A stretch of DNA of 64,000 nucleotides from Sphingobacteriaceae bacterium (GCA_016709575.1 JADJMM010000006.1:186001-250000), one strand, 5' to 3'; positions 41,046-50,097 are shown, counted from the stretch's first letter. Notes: generated from the sequence alone by a model not told the origin. A program made the numbers and translations.

Positions 41046-43952
41046 ATGAGAATTGTAATGAAAAAAGTAGCGTACATATTTTTAATGATAAGCTTTCTTT
41101 CGAAAGCACATACCCCCTCCATCATCTTCAAAGAAAACAAAGGTCAGTGGCCTGAAAAAGTTTTGTTTGGGGCGGATATTTTTAATACACAATTCTATAT
41201 CAATAAGAATTCGTTCAATTATTGTATTTACAGTTATGCAGATTTAAAAAGAGGAGAAGAACTTCATCATACTTCGCCCGGAAAAAATTCTACTTTACAC
41301 GGACATAATTACGAAGTGAATTTTGTTGGTGCGGATTTAAATAAGGTTTCTAAAACTAAAGAACAACCTGAATACTATAACTACTTTTTAGGAAACAACC
41401 GCAGTAAATGGGCAAGTAATATAAAAGCGTTTGAAGATCTGTTGTTTAATGAAGTATATGAAGGCATTGATTTAAAAGTTTACAGCAACAACTTAAATTT
41501 AAAATACGACTTCATTGTAAAACCAAACGCCAACGTAAATTCGATAAAACTTAACTATAATTATACTGACGGAATCGAAATAATAAATAATGAATTAGTT
41601 ATAAAAACATCTGTCGGAAATATTATTGAACAAGAACCTTTTGCTTATCAAATCATAAACGGAAAACAGAATAAGGTAAATTGCAAATACACATTGTTAA
41701 ATAACAATACGGTTGGATTTACTTTCCCTAATGGTTATAATAAGAACTACGTATTAGTAATTGATCCAACAGTCATTGTTTGTTCTTATTCGGGTTCTAC
41801 AAAAATGATGTTTGGTTGTGCTGCAGGTTATGATGACATTGGAAATATTTATGTTACCAGCTGTGGAAGAGAAGGCTATCCAACAACAACAGGTGCGTTT
41901 TCTCAAACTTATTATGGTGGTTATGATATTGTAGTAAGCGCCTATAATTCTGTTGGTACATCTAAAATTTTCTCAACATATATTGGTGGCGATTCTTTAG
42001 AATATTTCACAACCATAAAAGTGAAGAATAACGAAATAATTATGGCAGGCTCAACAGCATCGAGTGATTTTCCCACGCCGGTTAATACTTTCGATTCAAC
42101 CAGCAATGGCAGAGGAGATATCATAATCTCTAAGTTAGATATGAGTGGTTCAAATTTATTAGCGTCAACTTACATTGGTGGCTCTGGTGATGAATCTAAT
42201 TGGAGCATATACGCTTTAGGTGCTATTGGATGGGACGCTCTCAGGAATTCAGATTTTATTCCCGATACCGCAGGGAATGTTTATATGGTTGGTATAACTA
42301 ATTCTACAAATTTTCCTGTTTCATCCGGAGCTATATCAACTTCTCTAACTGGTACTACCGATGGTTACGTTCTTAAAATGGATAAAACGCTTAGCAATCT
42401 AGTTTGGAGTACTTTTCTTGGAGGCAATAGAGAAGACGCTGCCAAAAGTATAAAATTGGATGGTACTGGCGGGGCCTATATCTTAGGAATTACTTCAAGC
42501 ACAACTTTTCCTACAACATCAGGCGTTATTTCACCAACTAAAAATGGTGCAGCTTTTTCTAGTGATATGTTTGTTTCACATATTAATTCAAATGGTACTG
42601 CTCTAATTGCATCAACTTATTTAGGAACCACAGGTTATGATTATGGTTCATATATGGATCTCGATTTCAATAATAATATTTATATCTGTGGACATATTAC
42701 AAGCCCCATTCCTTTAGTTTCAACTCCCGGCGTTTATAATAATAATAATGGATTCAATACACTTTATAAAATTAATTCCAACTTAAGTACCATTGCCTTT
42801 AAAACAAAGTTTGGAAATCAACCGCCGCCTGTAAATCCAGCGCCAAGTCCATATTTAATTTATTCTGCATTTAGGGTAGACAGTTGTCAGAATATTTATG
42901 TGGCAGGATATGCTGAAAATATTTTACCTGTGACTTCAAATCAATTAATGCCATTTGCAGGAGGAATTACTGATGTTTATATGGCTGTGTTTGGAAATAA
43001 CTGTTCCTCTTTAAAATTTGCCTCCTATTTTGGAGGTTCTGTTCAACATTATAGTATTGGTGAACATAACGATTATTCATCAAGTGATTTTGATAGTAAG
43101 GGGCGCTTATACATGTCGATTTGTAATAATGGAGGTTTGCCTACTACACCTGGTGCTTTTGTTCAGACGTATGTGAGTCCGGGTGATTCAATTTATAATG
43201 ATGCTTTTTTAAAAGTAGATTTACAAACATTCATTAACGCCGGTTCATCTTACGGTGCGAATATTACAGGTTGTCCACCCTTTACGCCAACATTTGTTAG
43301 TACAACCAATACCGGAAGTACGTATTGGGATTTAGGAAATGGAGTTACGTCAATAAAAGACACTGTTTCTACCACGTATACAAATTTAGGAACTTATAAT
43401 GTTTTGTTATTGGTAACTGATACGACAACATGTAACAGAACAGATTCTATAAAAAGTTTTTTAAACGTGATTAATCCAACTGAGTTTGATTTGGGTGATG
43501 ATATTTTAGCTTGTTTTGATTCAAAAACTTTATTGAAAGCGAATGTCAGTGCTGTAACTTACAGTTGGAGTACCGGACAAACTTTTCCGAATATTTATGT
43601 AAATCAATTGGGGTCTTATACATTAACCATTAATAACGGAGGTTGTAATACAAGTGATGTTATAAATGTTGTATTAGGCGAAATAAAATTATCAGAACGT
43701 TTCCCCAACGTAATTACTCCAAATGGTGATAACATAAATGATTGGATTGATTTTATAAATTACAATTTTGATGAAATTGAATTTTACTTGTACGACAGGT
43801 GGGGTAGGGAACGCTACAAAATAACTAAGCCTGATGAAAAATGGAATCCCGCTGATTTAGATAATGGAACTTATTATTACGTTGCTAATTATAAATCGAG
43901 TTGCACAGGGAAATTTGGGACTGATAAGGGGTTTATAAGTGTGTTTAAATAA
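41046..43952 (+). CDS. T9SS type B cargo protein with DUF7948/SBBP-like and PKD domains, tandem copy 2
   Basis: A 968-residue paralogue of the gene at 38020, collinear over its whole length. It has signal peptide MKKVAYIFLMISFLSKA, conserved opening PSIIFKENKGQWPEKVLFGA, a hinge at VIDPTVIVCSYSG, SBBP-like repeats (FSTYIGGDSLEYFTTI, ASTYIGGSGDESN), a PKD-like module (YWDLGNGVTSIKDTVSTTY) and a C-terminal type B T9SS domain (FPNVITPNGDNINDWI ... LYDRWGRERYK). An internal ATG at 41058 is the more likely start because it begins the signal peptide directly. Both copies are intact, which suggests each is used. Confidence 0.85.
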   Translation: MRIVMKKVAYIFLMISFLSKAHTPSIIFKENKGQWPEKVLFGADIFNTQFYINKNSFNYCIYSYADLKRGEELHHTSPGKNSTLHGHNYEVNFVGADLNKVSKTKEQPEYYNYFLGNNRSKWASNIKAFEDLLFNEVYEGIDLKVYSNNLNLKYDFIVKPNANVNSIKLNYNYTDGIEIINNELVIKTSVGNIIEQEPFAYQIINGKQNKVNCKYTLLNNNTVGFTFPNGYNKNYVLVIDPTVIVCSYSGSTKMMFGCAAGYDDIGNIYVTSCGREGYPTTTGAFSQTYYGGYDIVVSAYNSVGTSKIFSTYIGGDSLEYFTTIKVKNNEIIMAGSTASSDFPTPVNTFDSTSNGRGDIIISKLDMSGSNLLASTYIGGSGDESNWSIYALGAIGWDALRNSDFIPDTAGNVYMVGITNSTNFPVSSGAISTSLTGTTDGYVLKMDKTLSNLVWSTFLGGNREDAAKSIKLDGTGGAYILGITSSTTFPTTSGVISPTKNGAAFSSDMFVSHINSNGTALIASTYLGTTGYDYGSYMDLDFNNNIYICGHITSPIPLVSTPGVYNNNNGFNTLYKINSNLSTIAFKTKFGNQPPPVNPAPSPYLIYSAFRVDSCQNIYVAGYAENILPVTSNQLMPFAGGITDVYMAVFGNNCSSLKFASYFGGSVQHYSIGEHNDYSSSDFDSKGRLYMSICNNGGLPTTPGAFVQTYVSPGDSIYNDAFLKVDLQTFINAGSSYGANITGCPPFTPTFVSTTNTGSTYWDLGNGVTSIKDTVSTTYTNLGTYNVLLLVTDTTTCNRTDSIKSFLNVINPTEFDLGDDILACFDSKTLLKANVSAVTYSWSTGQTFPNIYVNQLGSYTLTINNGGCNTSDVINVVLGEIKLSERFPNVITPNGDNINDWIDFINYNFDEIEFYLYDRWGRERYKITKPDEKWNPADLDNGTYYYVANYKSSCTGKFGTDKGFISVFK

Positions 43953-43964
43953 CATGGAAGGTGG

Positions 43965-44039
43965 TTTCGACTACGCTCAACCACCGCGTATTCTAAACGA
44001 ATGTTGTTAATATCAATCGGTGGCTGAGCGGAGCCGAAG
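43965..44039. repeat. Imperfect inverted repeat, dispersed-element-like
   Basis: A 22-bp left arm (43965-43986, TTTCGACTACGCTCAACC...) and a right arm (44018-44039, ...GGCTGAGCGGAGCCGAAG) match in inverse orientation at 18 of 22 positions, flanking 31 bp. Each arm is itself partly palindromic (GGTGGTT/AACCACC). The phrase 'GAGCGGAGCCGAAG' is characteristic of short dispersed repeats in this phylum. It touches the stop codon of the ArsC-like gene. Confidence 0.6.
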
Positions 44040-44384
44040 TCACAGTGCCCCCTTCGCAGCTTCAACAACCTTCTTACTATTCCCAACAAATATTTCTTTG
44101 CCAATTAAAATAACAGGACGTTTCAAAAAAGTGTATTCTTCTAAAATTAATTTCTTGTACTCAGCTTCAGTGGCAGGTTTAGGATTAAGCGTTTTATATT
44201 TTAATGCCACGCGACTAAACAAAGCTTCATAACTTCCCGCTTTATCTTTCATTTCAGTTAATTGAATTGCAGTAATCTTTTCTGTTTTTATATCCTGAAA
44301 AACGAACTTGTGTTTTTCTAATTGTAAATCTTTTATAATTCTTGCACACGTGCTGCAAGAGGAGAGGTAATATATTTTCTTAAT
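44040..44384 (-). CDS. ArsC/Spx-family thioredoxin-fold protein, no ATG start
   Basis: About 114 residues. The opening reads KKIYYLSSCSTCARIIKDL with a CxxC pair (C10 and C13), then KHKFVFQDIKTEKITAIQL, and later LNPKPATEAEYKKLILEEY, TFLKRPVILIGKEIFVGNSK and VVEAAK. The order 'beta strand-CxxC-helix ... FLKRPV....' is that of arsenate reductase-like proteins (ArsC/YffB/Spx). Whether it reduces arsenate is open. No ATG, GTG or TTG opens the full frame: the codon in the expected position is ATT at 44382-44384, and the first ATG would remove the CxxC. Either ATT is used or the start codon was misread. Confidence 0.7.
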   Translation of the reverse strand: MKKIYYLSSCSTCARIIKDLQLEKHKFVFQDIKTEKITAIQLTEMKDKAGSYEALFSRVALKYKTLNPKPATEAEYKKLILEEYTFLKRPVILIGKEIFVGNSKKVVEAAKGAL

Positions 44385-44394
44385 GCTTCAAATA

Positions 44395-44600
44395 TACATA
44401 ATGCAAACCCTTCGTCAAGCTCAGGGTTAAATAAAAGAGATATCTAACTTATGGTTCGGCAGGCTCACCATGACTCTGTCCTTTGAATAGAATAAATATG
44501 GTTCGTAGTGAGCTTGACGAACTATCACAATGACTTCCGTTTTTAAAAGCGAATTCTTGGTAATTGACAGAGTCATCCTGAGCTTGATGAAGGACAAAAG
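44395..44600. repeat. Cluster of short dispersed hairpin repeats
   Basis: About 200 bp without a gene between the ArsC-like gene and the clpC terminator. It holds four related hairpins: ACCCTTCGTCAAGCTCAGGGT (arms ACCC/GGGT, from 44405), ATGGT/ACCAT around TCGGCAGGCTC (from 44452), GTTCG/CGAAC around TAGTGAGCTTGA (from 44501), and CCT/AGG around GAGCTTGATGA (from 44577). All carry a core like GAGCTTG(A/C) or its complement. They look like one repeat family inserted or copied several times. Confidence 0.6.
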
Positions 44601-44603
44601 AAA

Positions 44604-44627
44604 AACCCCCACATTTCTGCAGGGGTT
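44604..44627 (-). terminator. Rho-independent terminator of clpC
   Basis: AACCCC and GGGGTT arms around a 12-base spacer, with an A run on the left that becomes a T run on the minus strand, 36 bp beyond the clpC stop. Confidence 0.6.
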
Positions 44628-44663
44628 CTAACTTTATACTTTTCACCTTTAACTTTCTACCGT

Positions 44664-47216
44664 TTAGGCTTTATCTTCCTTCTTACCTTTTTTTCCTTTA
44701 GGTTTATGAGTAGTTACGGTAATTAATTCTTTTTCTTTATCGTAATCCACTTCAATTTCATCACCTTCAGCTAAATTATTTTTAATGATTTCTTCAGCCA
44801 TTGGATCTTCAAGGTATTTTTGAATAGCACGCTTCAAAGGACGAGCACCATATTGTACGTCATAACCTTTTTCTACAATATAATCTTTAGCAGCATCCGT
44901 AATTTTAATTTGGAAGCCTAAAGTATTTACGCGTCCGAATAAATTTCCTAATTCAATATCAATAATTTTGTGAATGTCTTCCCTGCTTAAAGAGTTAAAC
45001 ATTACCACATCATCAATACGGTTTAAGAATTCAGGAGCGAAAGCTTTCTTTAAAGCACTTTCAACAACACCTTTACTATGATCATCAGCTCCTTCAGTCT
45101 TAGCTGCAGTTCCAAATCCAACACCTTGTCCGAAATCTTTTAATTGACGTGCGCCAATGTTAGAAGTCATGATGATGATAGTATTTTTAAAATCAATTTT
45201 ACGTCCTAAACTATCAGTTAACATACCGTCATCTAATACTTGTAATAACATATTAAACACATCAGGATGCGCTTTTTCAATCTCATCTAATAACACAACA
45301 GAGTAGGGACGACGACGAACTTTTTCAGTTAATTGTCCTCCTTCTTCGTAACCAACATACCCCGGAGGCGCTCCGATTAAACGAGTCACGGCAAATTTTT
45401 CCATGTATTCGCTCATATCAATACGAATCAACGCTTCATCATTATCAAATAAATGACGCGCTAATACTTTTGCTAATTCAGTTTTACCAACACCGGTTGG
45501 ACCTAAGAAAATAAAGGTGCCGATTGGTTTTTTAGGATCTTTTAATCCGGCACGGTTACGTTGAATAGCTTTTACAACTTTTAAAAGCGCAGCATCTTGT
45601 CCGATAACTTTACCTTTTAAAAGTTCGTTCATCTTCACAAGTTTGTCGCTTTCGTTTTGGTTTACACGTTGAACAGGAACTCCGCTCATCATACTTACCA
45701 CTTCAGCAACATTGTCTTCGCTAACAGTAACACGATTTTGTTTTGTCTCTTCTTCCCAAGCTTTTTTAGCAGTTTCCAATTGAGCTTGTAATTGTTTTTC
45801 TGTATCACGTAGTTTTGCAGCCTCTTCATATTTTTGAGAGCGCACCACTTGATTCTTTAATTCTTTAATGTCCTCCATTTTTTTCTCAAGTTCCAAAACA
45901 TTTTGAGGGACATTAATATTTGTGATATGAACACGAGAACCAGCTTCATCTAAAGCATCAATCGCTTTATCCGGTAAGTGACGATCAGTAATGTAACGAG
46001 CTGTTAACATCACACAAGCTTTAATAGCTTCGTCGGTATAAGTTACGTTATGATGTTCTTCGTATTTTCCTTTAATGTTATTTAAAATTTGTAATGTTTC
46101 ATCCGGAGTAGCAGGCTCAACAATTACTTTTTGGAAACGACGCTCTAATGCTCCGTCTTTTTCAATATACTGACGGTATTCATCAAGCGTAGTTGCACCA
46201 ATACATTGTATTTCGCCACGCGCTAATGCTGGCTTGAACATGTTGCTAGCATCTAACGATCCGCTAGCACCACCTGCACCGATAATAGTATGAATTTCGT
46301 CAATGAATAAAATAACATCAGGACTTTTTTCTAACTCATTCATTACTGCTTTCATTCGCTCTTCAAATTGTCCACGGTATTTTGTTCCCGCAACTAAAGA
46401 AGCTAAATCTAAAGTAACAACACGTTTTCCGAAGAGAACACGAGATACTTTACGTTGAACAATTCTTAATGCTAAACCTTCAGCGATAGATGATTTACCT
46501 ACACCAGGCTCACCAATTAAAATCGGATTATTCTTTTTACGGCGCGATAAGATTTGAGAAACACGCTCTATTTCCTTCTCACGTCCAACTACAGGGTCTA
46601 ATTTGCCATCTTCAGCCATCTTAGTCAAATCCCTGCCAAAGTTGTCTAAAACCGGCGTTTTTGATTTACTCTCGCCTTGTTTTTTGGTAGAGCCACCTTG
46701 TCCGCCACTTCCGCCACCTGAAAATCCGGTTTCTTCACCTTCATCATCGTCTGCTGCTGTATTCTCAATTTTATGAGGATTATCCATAAATACTTCTAAT
46801 TCCGCTCTAACAGCCTCGTAATCTACACCAACTTTTAATAAAGCTTTAGAAACTACATTATCAGCATCTTTTAAAATACAAAGCAATAAATGCTCTGTGC
46901 CAATTTGTACCGATTTAAAAGTTTTAGCTTCCAAATATGTCAGCTTTAATGTCTTTTCGGCTTGTTTTACTAATGGTATATTGGCAAGGTTATTCGACTT
47001 GCGTGTACCGGGCGTTAAACTGCCTTCAATATTTTTTCTTAACTCCTGAGTATCAATAGTTAGTTTTTTTAAGAGACGAATCCCAACACCTTCACCGTCA
47101 CGAATCATTCCTAACATAAGATGTTCTATGCCTATAAAATCGTGCCCTAATCGTAATGCTTCCTCACGGCTGTAAGTGATTACGTCTTTAACTCGTGGCG
47201 AAAATTTTGCTTCCAT
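44664..47216 (-). CDS. clpC: ATP-dependent Clp protease ATPase subunit ClpC
   Basis: An 850-residue AAA+ unfoldase. There are two Clp_N repeats (MEAKFSPRVKDVI; ...NIPLVKQAEKTL), then a Gly/Ser-rich linker (GFSGGGSGGQGGSTKK). The first AAA module has GEPGVGKSS and VILFIDEIHTI; a UVR-type middle segment (EEAAKLRDTEKQL) follows. The second AAA module has GPTGVGKTE, VVLLDEIEKAHPD and TSNIGARQL, with a VGFG loop for docking on ClpP. The C-terminal tail is Lys-rich. It unfolds substrates for ClpP in the cytosol, with ClpS (37622) as a likely adaptor. The ATG at 47216 begins the conserved N-terminus and is preferred to one at 47246. It is divergent from gyrA. A 25-bp inverted repeat overlaps its likely transcription start. 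Confidence 0.95.
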   Translation of the reverse strand: MEAKFSPRVKDVITYSREEALRLGHDFIGIEHLMLGMIRDGEGVGIRLLKKLTIDTQELRKNIEGSLTPGTRKSNNLANIPLVKQAEKTLKLTYLEAKTFKSVQIGTEHLLLCILKDADNVVSKALLKVGVDYEAVRAELEVFMDNPHKIENTAADDDEGEETGFSGGGSGGQGGSTKKQGESKSKTPVLDNFGRDLTKMAEDGKLDPVVGREKEIERVSQILSRRKKNNPILIGEPGVGKSSIAEGLALRIVQRKVSRVLFGKRVVTLDLASLVAGTKYRGQFEERMKAVMNELEKSPDVILFIDEIHTIIGAGGASGSLDASNMFKPALARGEIQCIGATTLDEYRQYIEKDGALERRFQKVIVEPATPDETLQILNNIKGKYEEHHNVTYTDEAIKACVMLTARYITDRHLPDKAIDALDEAGSRVHITNINVPQNVLELEKKMEDIKELKNQVVRSQKYEEAAKLRDTEKQLQAQLETAKKAWEEETKQNRVTVSEDNVAEVVSMMSGVPVQRVNQNESDKLVKMNELLKGKVIGQDAALLKVVKAIQRNRAGLKDPKKPIGTFIFLGPTGVGKTELAKVLARHLFDNDEALIRIDMSEYMEKFAVTRLIGAPPGYVGYEEGGQLTEKVRRRPYSVVLLDEIEKAHPDVFNMLLQVLDDGMLTDSLGRKIDFKNTIIIMTSNIGARQLKDFGQGVGFGTAAKTEGADDHSKGVVESALKKAFAPEFLNRIDDVVMFNSLSREDIHKIIDIELGNLFGRVNTLGFQIKITDAAKDYIVEKGYDVQYGARPLKRAIQKYLEDPMAEEIIKNNLAEGDEIEVDYDKEKELITVTTHKPKGKKGKKEDKA

Positions 47217-47234
47217 AATAGTTCTTTTTAAATT

Positions 47235-47259
47235 AGTATAGCACATACTGTGCCATACT
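47235..47259 (-). promoter_or_regulatory. 25-bp inverted repeat at the clpC transcription start
   Basis: Read on the minus strand, arms AGTATGGCACA and TGTGCTATACT flank GTA. The arms are complementary at all positions if one G-U pair is allowed in RNA. It begins directly after the proposed -7 box. It could be an operator for a repressor of clpC, or a stem-loop at the 5' end of the mRNA. Confidence 0.55.
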
Positions 47260-47267
47260 CAAAAGTA
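47260..47267 (-). promoter_or_regulatory. Likely -7 promoter box of clpC (TACTTTTG)
   Basis: On the minus strand TACTTTTG fits TAnnTTTG. Expected transcription start is 5-7 bases downstream, near 47253, giving a leader of about 37 bases that contains the inverted repeat. Confidence 0.5.
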
Positions 47268-47399
47268 AGGTTTAAATAATGTTTTGAACTGACACAAAAA
47301 ACACTTTTTTTAACAAAAAAAATGTTGATAAGTATTGAGTTCCAATACCGCTTTTTTGGCTAGTTTAGGGGGATGTAAGACGATTTTTATGGTGTACGA

Positions 47400-47447
47400 T
47401 TTTTGTGATTTTTAGGTTTCAAAAGACCTAGTTATTTTTCACAAAAA
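47400..47447. other. Nested inverted repeat upstream of gyrA
   Basis: Outer arms TTTTTGTGA (47400-47408) and TCACAAAAA (47439-47447) are a perfect 9-bp inverted match and enclose a second hairpin, AGGTTT/AGACCT-like, at 47414-47429. It lies 46-94 bp before the gyrA ATG. It could structure the gyrA leader or bind a dimeric regulator. Confidence 0.45.
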
Positions 47448-47493
47448 GGAACTTATAAGATCAAAAAATTTATTTAAAAGAAACATAACGACT

Positions 47494-50040
47494 ATGGCAG
47501 ACGGAGAGAAAATTATCCCCATTAACATTGAAGATGAAATGAAAACCGCCTACATCGATTATTCGATGTCGGTAATTGTATCGCGTGCTTTACCAGATGT
47601 ACGCGACGGTTTAAAACCGGTTCACCGCCGTGTTTTATACGGAATGTTAGAACTTGGATTAATGCACAACAGACCGTACAAAAAAAGTGCGCGTATTGTT
47701 GGTGAGGTTTTAGGAAAATATCACCCGCACGGTGATGCCAGCGTTTATGATACCATGGTGCGTATGGCTCAAGATTGGAGTTTACGTTATATGTTGGTTG
47801 ACGGACAAGGAAACTACGGAAGTATTGACGGCGATCCTCCTGCAGCAATGCGTTATACCGAAGCGCGTTTACGTAAAATTGCAGAAGAAATTATTGCTGA
47901 CTTAGAAAAAGACACAGTAGATTTCCGTCCGAACTTTGACGACTCGTTAACAGAACCAACCGTAATGCCAACACGTATTCCTAATTTATTAGTGAATGGT
48001 GCATCCGGAATTGCAGTAGGTATGGCTACTAACATGGCGCCGCATAACTTAACTGAAATTTGCGACGCTTGTATGGCGTACATTGATAACCGTGATATTG
48101 ATATTGCAGGATTAATGCAACATGTAAAAGCTCCTGATTTTCCAACGGGTGGAACCATTTATGGTTTTGCAGGTGTGAAAGAAGCTTTTGAAACCGGACG
48201 CGGAAGAATTGTGTTACGTGCAAAAGCAACTATTGAAAACTTTAAAGACAGAGAAAGAATTATCGTTAGCGAAATTCCTTATCAGTTGAACAAAGCGGAA
48301 ATGATAAAAAAAACCGCTGAGTTAGTTAACGATAAAAAATTAGAAGGTATTTCTGATATCCGTGATGAATCGGATAGAGATGGTATGCGTATTGTTTACG
48401 AATTAAAACGCGATGCGATATCAAACGTTGTATTAAATAACTTATACAAGTACACTTCTTTACAAACCTCATTCTCAGTAAATAACATTGCATTAGTTGG
48501 TGGTCGTCCAATGATGTTGAATCTAAAAGATCAGATTCATTATTTTATTGAGCACCGTCATGAAGTGGTGGTTCGCCGTACAAAATTTGATTTAGCTCAA
48601 GCTGAAAAACGCGCTCATATTTTAGAAGGTTTATTAATTGCTATCGATCACTTAGATCAGGTAATTAAAATTATCCGTGAAAGCGAAACGCCTGACACAG
48701 CCCGTGAAGAATTAATGTCGAATTTCCAATTAAGCGAAATTCAAAGTCGTGCCATTTTAGATATGCGTTTACGTGCTTTAACCGGTCTTGAAAGAGACAA
48801 GTTAAAAGGCGAATACGAAGAATTGAAGAAATTAATTGATTATTTAAACAGCATTTTAAATGATGAAGTGTTGCGTTACAAAATAATTAAGGATGAAATT
48901 GCTGAGATAAAAGAGAAATACGGCGATGCTCGTCGTACTGATATTGTTTTCTCGGGTGATGATATTCGTATGGAAGATATGATTGCTGATGAAGATGTGG
49001 TAATTACCATTTCTCACATGGGTTATATTAAACGTACAAATCTTGCTGAATACAGAGCGCAGGGCAGAGGAGGTAAAGGAAGTAAAGGTTCTTCAACGCG
49101 TGAAGAAGACTTTATCGAACACATGTTTACCGCTTCAACACATAACTATTTATTATTGTTCTCAGAAAAAGGACAAGTGTATTGGTTACGTGCCTTTGAA
49201 ATTCCGGAAGGAAATAAAACAAGCAAAGGAAGAGCTATTCAGAATTTATTAAATATTCAAAATGATGATAAAATTAAAGCGTTCATCAACGTTAAGAATT
49301 TAGCGGATGAAGAATACATTAATAATAACTTCATTATTTTATGTACTAAAGAAGGTATCATTAAGAAAACAACTTTAGAAGCATATTCTCGTCCACGAGC
49401 TAACGGTATTAACGCAATTACTATTCGTGAAGGTGATGTTTTATTAGAAGCCGCTTTAACCAATGGTAAAAACGAAATCATGTTAGCTACCAAATTGGGT
49501 AAAGTTTGTCGTTTTAACGAAGAGAAAGTTCGTCCAATGGGACGTAACGCATCCGGTGTAATTGGTATTGATTTAGCGGATGAAGAAGGTGACAAAAATG
49601 AAGTGATTGGCATGATTTGTATCGATAATCCAACTGCAAACGTTTTAGTTGTATCTGAAAAAGGATATGGTAAACGTTCGGAAATTGATGAATACCGTAT
49701 TACAAACCGTGGTGGAAAAGGTGTAAAAACTATAAACATTACCGAAAAAACCGGAAACTTAGTAGCTATTAAATCGGTTACTGATGAAAACGACTTAATG
49801 ATTATTACCAAAAACGGAATCACTATCCGTATGAATGTAAAAGATTTAAGGGTGATGGGTCGCGCCACTCAAGGTGTTAGGTTAATTAATATTCAGGAAA
49901 CCGACGAAATTGCTGCTGTAACCAAAGTTGACCACGAAGAAGAAGTGGAAGGTGGAGATAACAGTGATACAGTTGTAAATCCGGAGATTACACCTGAAAA
50001 TCCTGAAAATAATACACCAACGGGTGATATCACGCAATAA
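47494..50040 (+). CDS. gyrA: DNA gyrase subunit A
   Basis: An 848-residue type II topoisomerase subunit that cuts and rejoins DNA during ATP-driven negative supercoiling, together with GyrB (not in this window). The catalytic Tyr is Y121 in AAMRYTEARL. The breakage-reunion core includes HRRVLYGMLELGL and HPHGDASVYDTMVRM. The C-terminal beta-pinwheel contains the gyrase-specific GyrA box QGRGGKGS, plus repeated blade motifs (RMNVKDLRVMGRATQGV). The C-terminus is acidic (HEEEVEGGDN). The residue aligned with E. coli Ser83 is Ala82 here, a position known for quinolone resistance. The frame is unbroken. Confidence 0.96.
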   Translation: MADGEKIIPINIEDEMKTAYIDYSMSVIVSRALPDVRDGLKPVHRRVLYGMLELGLMHNRPYKKSARIVGEVLGKYHPHGDASVYDTMVRMAQDWSLRYMLVDGQGNYGSIDGDPPAAMRYTEARLRKIAEEIIADLEKDTVDFRPNFDDSLTEPTVMPTRIPNLLVNGASGIAVGMATNMAPHNLTEICDACMAYIDNRDIDIAGLMQHVKAPDFPTGGTIYGFAGVKEAFETGRGRIVLRAKATIENFKDRERIIVSEIPYQLNKAEMIKKTAELVNDKKLEGISDIRDESDRDGMRIVYELKRDAISNVVLNNLYKYTSLQTSFSVNNIALVGGRPMMLNLKDQIHYFIEHRHEVVVRRTKFDLAQAEKRAHILEGLLIAIDHLDQVIKIIRESETPDTAREELMSNFQLSEIQSRAILDMRLRALTGLERDKLKGEYEELKKLIDYLNSILNDEVLRYKIIKDEIAEIKEKYGDARRTDIVFSGDDIRMEDMIADEDVVITISHMGYIKRTNLAEYRAQGRGGKGSKGSSTREEDFIEHMFTASTHNYLLLFSEKGQVYWLRAFEIPEGNKTSKGRAIQNLLNIQNDDKIKAFINVKNLADEEYINNNFIILCTKEGIIKKTTLEAYSRPRANGINAITIREGDVLLEAALTNGKNEIMLATKLGKVCRFNEEKVRPMGRNASGVIGIDLADEEGDKNEVIGMICIDNPTANVLVVSEKGYGKRSEIDEYRITNRGGKGVKTINITEKTGNLVAIKSVTDENDLMIITKNGITIRMNVKDLRVMGRATQGVRLINIQETDEIAAVTKVDHEEEVEGGDNSDTVVNPEITPENPENNTPTGDITQ

Positions 50041-50097
50041 GTGGTATAACCTCAATTCGATTTTAATTTAATTTAGCAACACAAAAATAACGAAGGA

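Noticed and set aside
40846..41109. Minus-strand frame between the two tandem T9SS genes
   Set aside because: It is composed of antisense coding sequence and the four hairpins; its signal-like hydrophobicity is a by-product.
43889..44104. Minus-strand frame over the end of the T9SS type B gene
   Set aside because: It is antisense to a conserved domain and then runs through the inverted repeat and overlaps the ArsC-like gene in another frame.
44427..44646. Open frames on the minus strand between the ArsC-like gene and clpC
   Set aside because: They are made of the short hairpin repeats and the terminator and have no protein-like conservation.
47400..47447. CRP/FNR-type operator TGTGA...TCACA
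   Set aside because: The half-sites are separated by 30 bases rather than six, so a classical CRP site is not supported; kept only as an unexplained inverted repeat.
49257..49868. Long minus-strand frame inside gyrA
   Set aside because: It is antisense to the GyrA beta-pinwheel and rich in Ser, Phe and Ile as expected of shadow frames in AT-rich genes.
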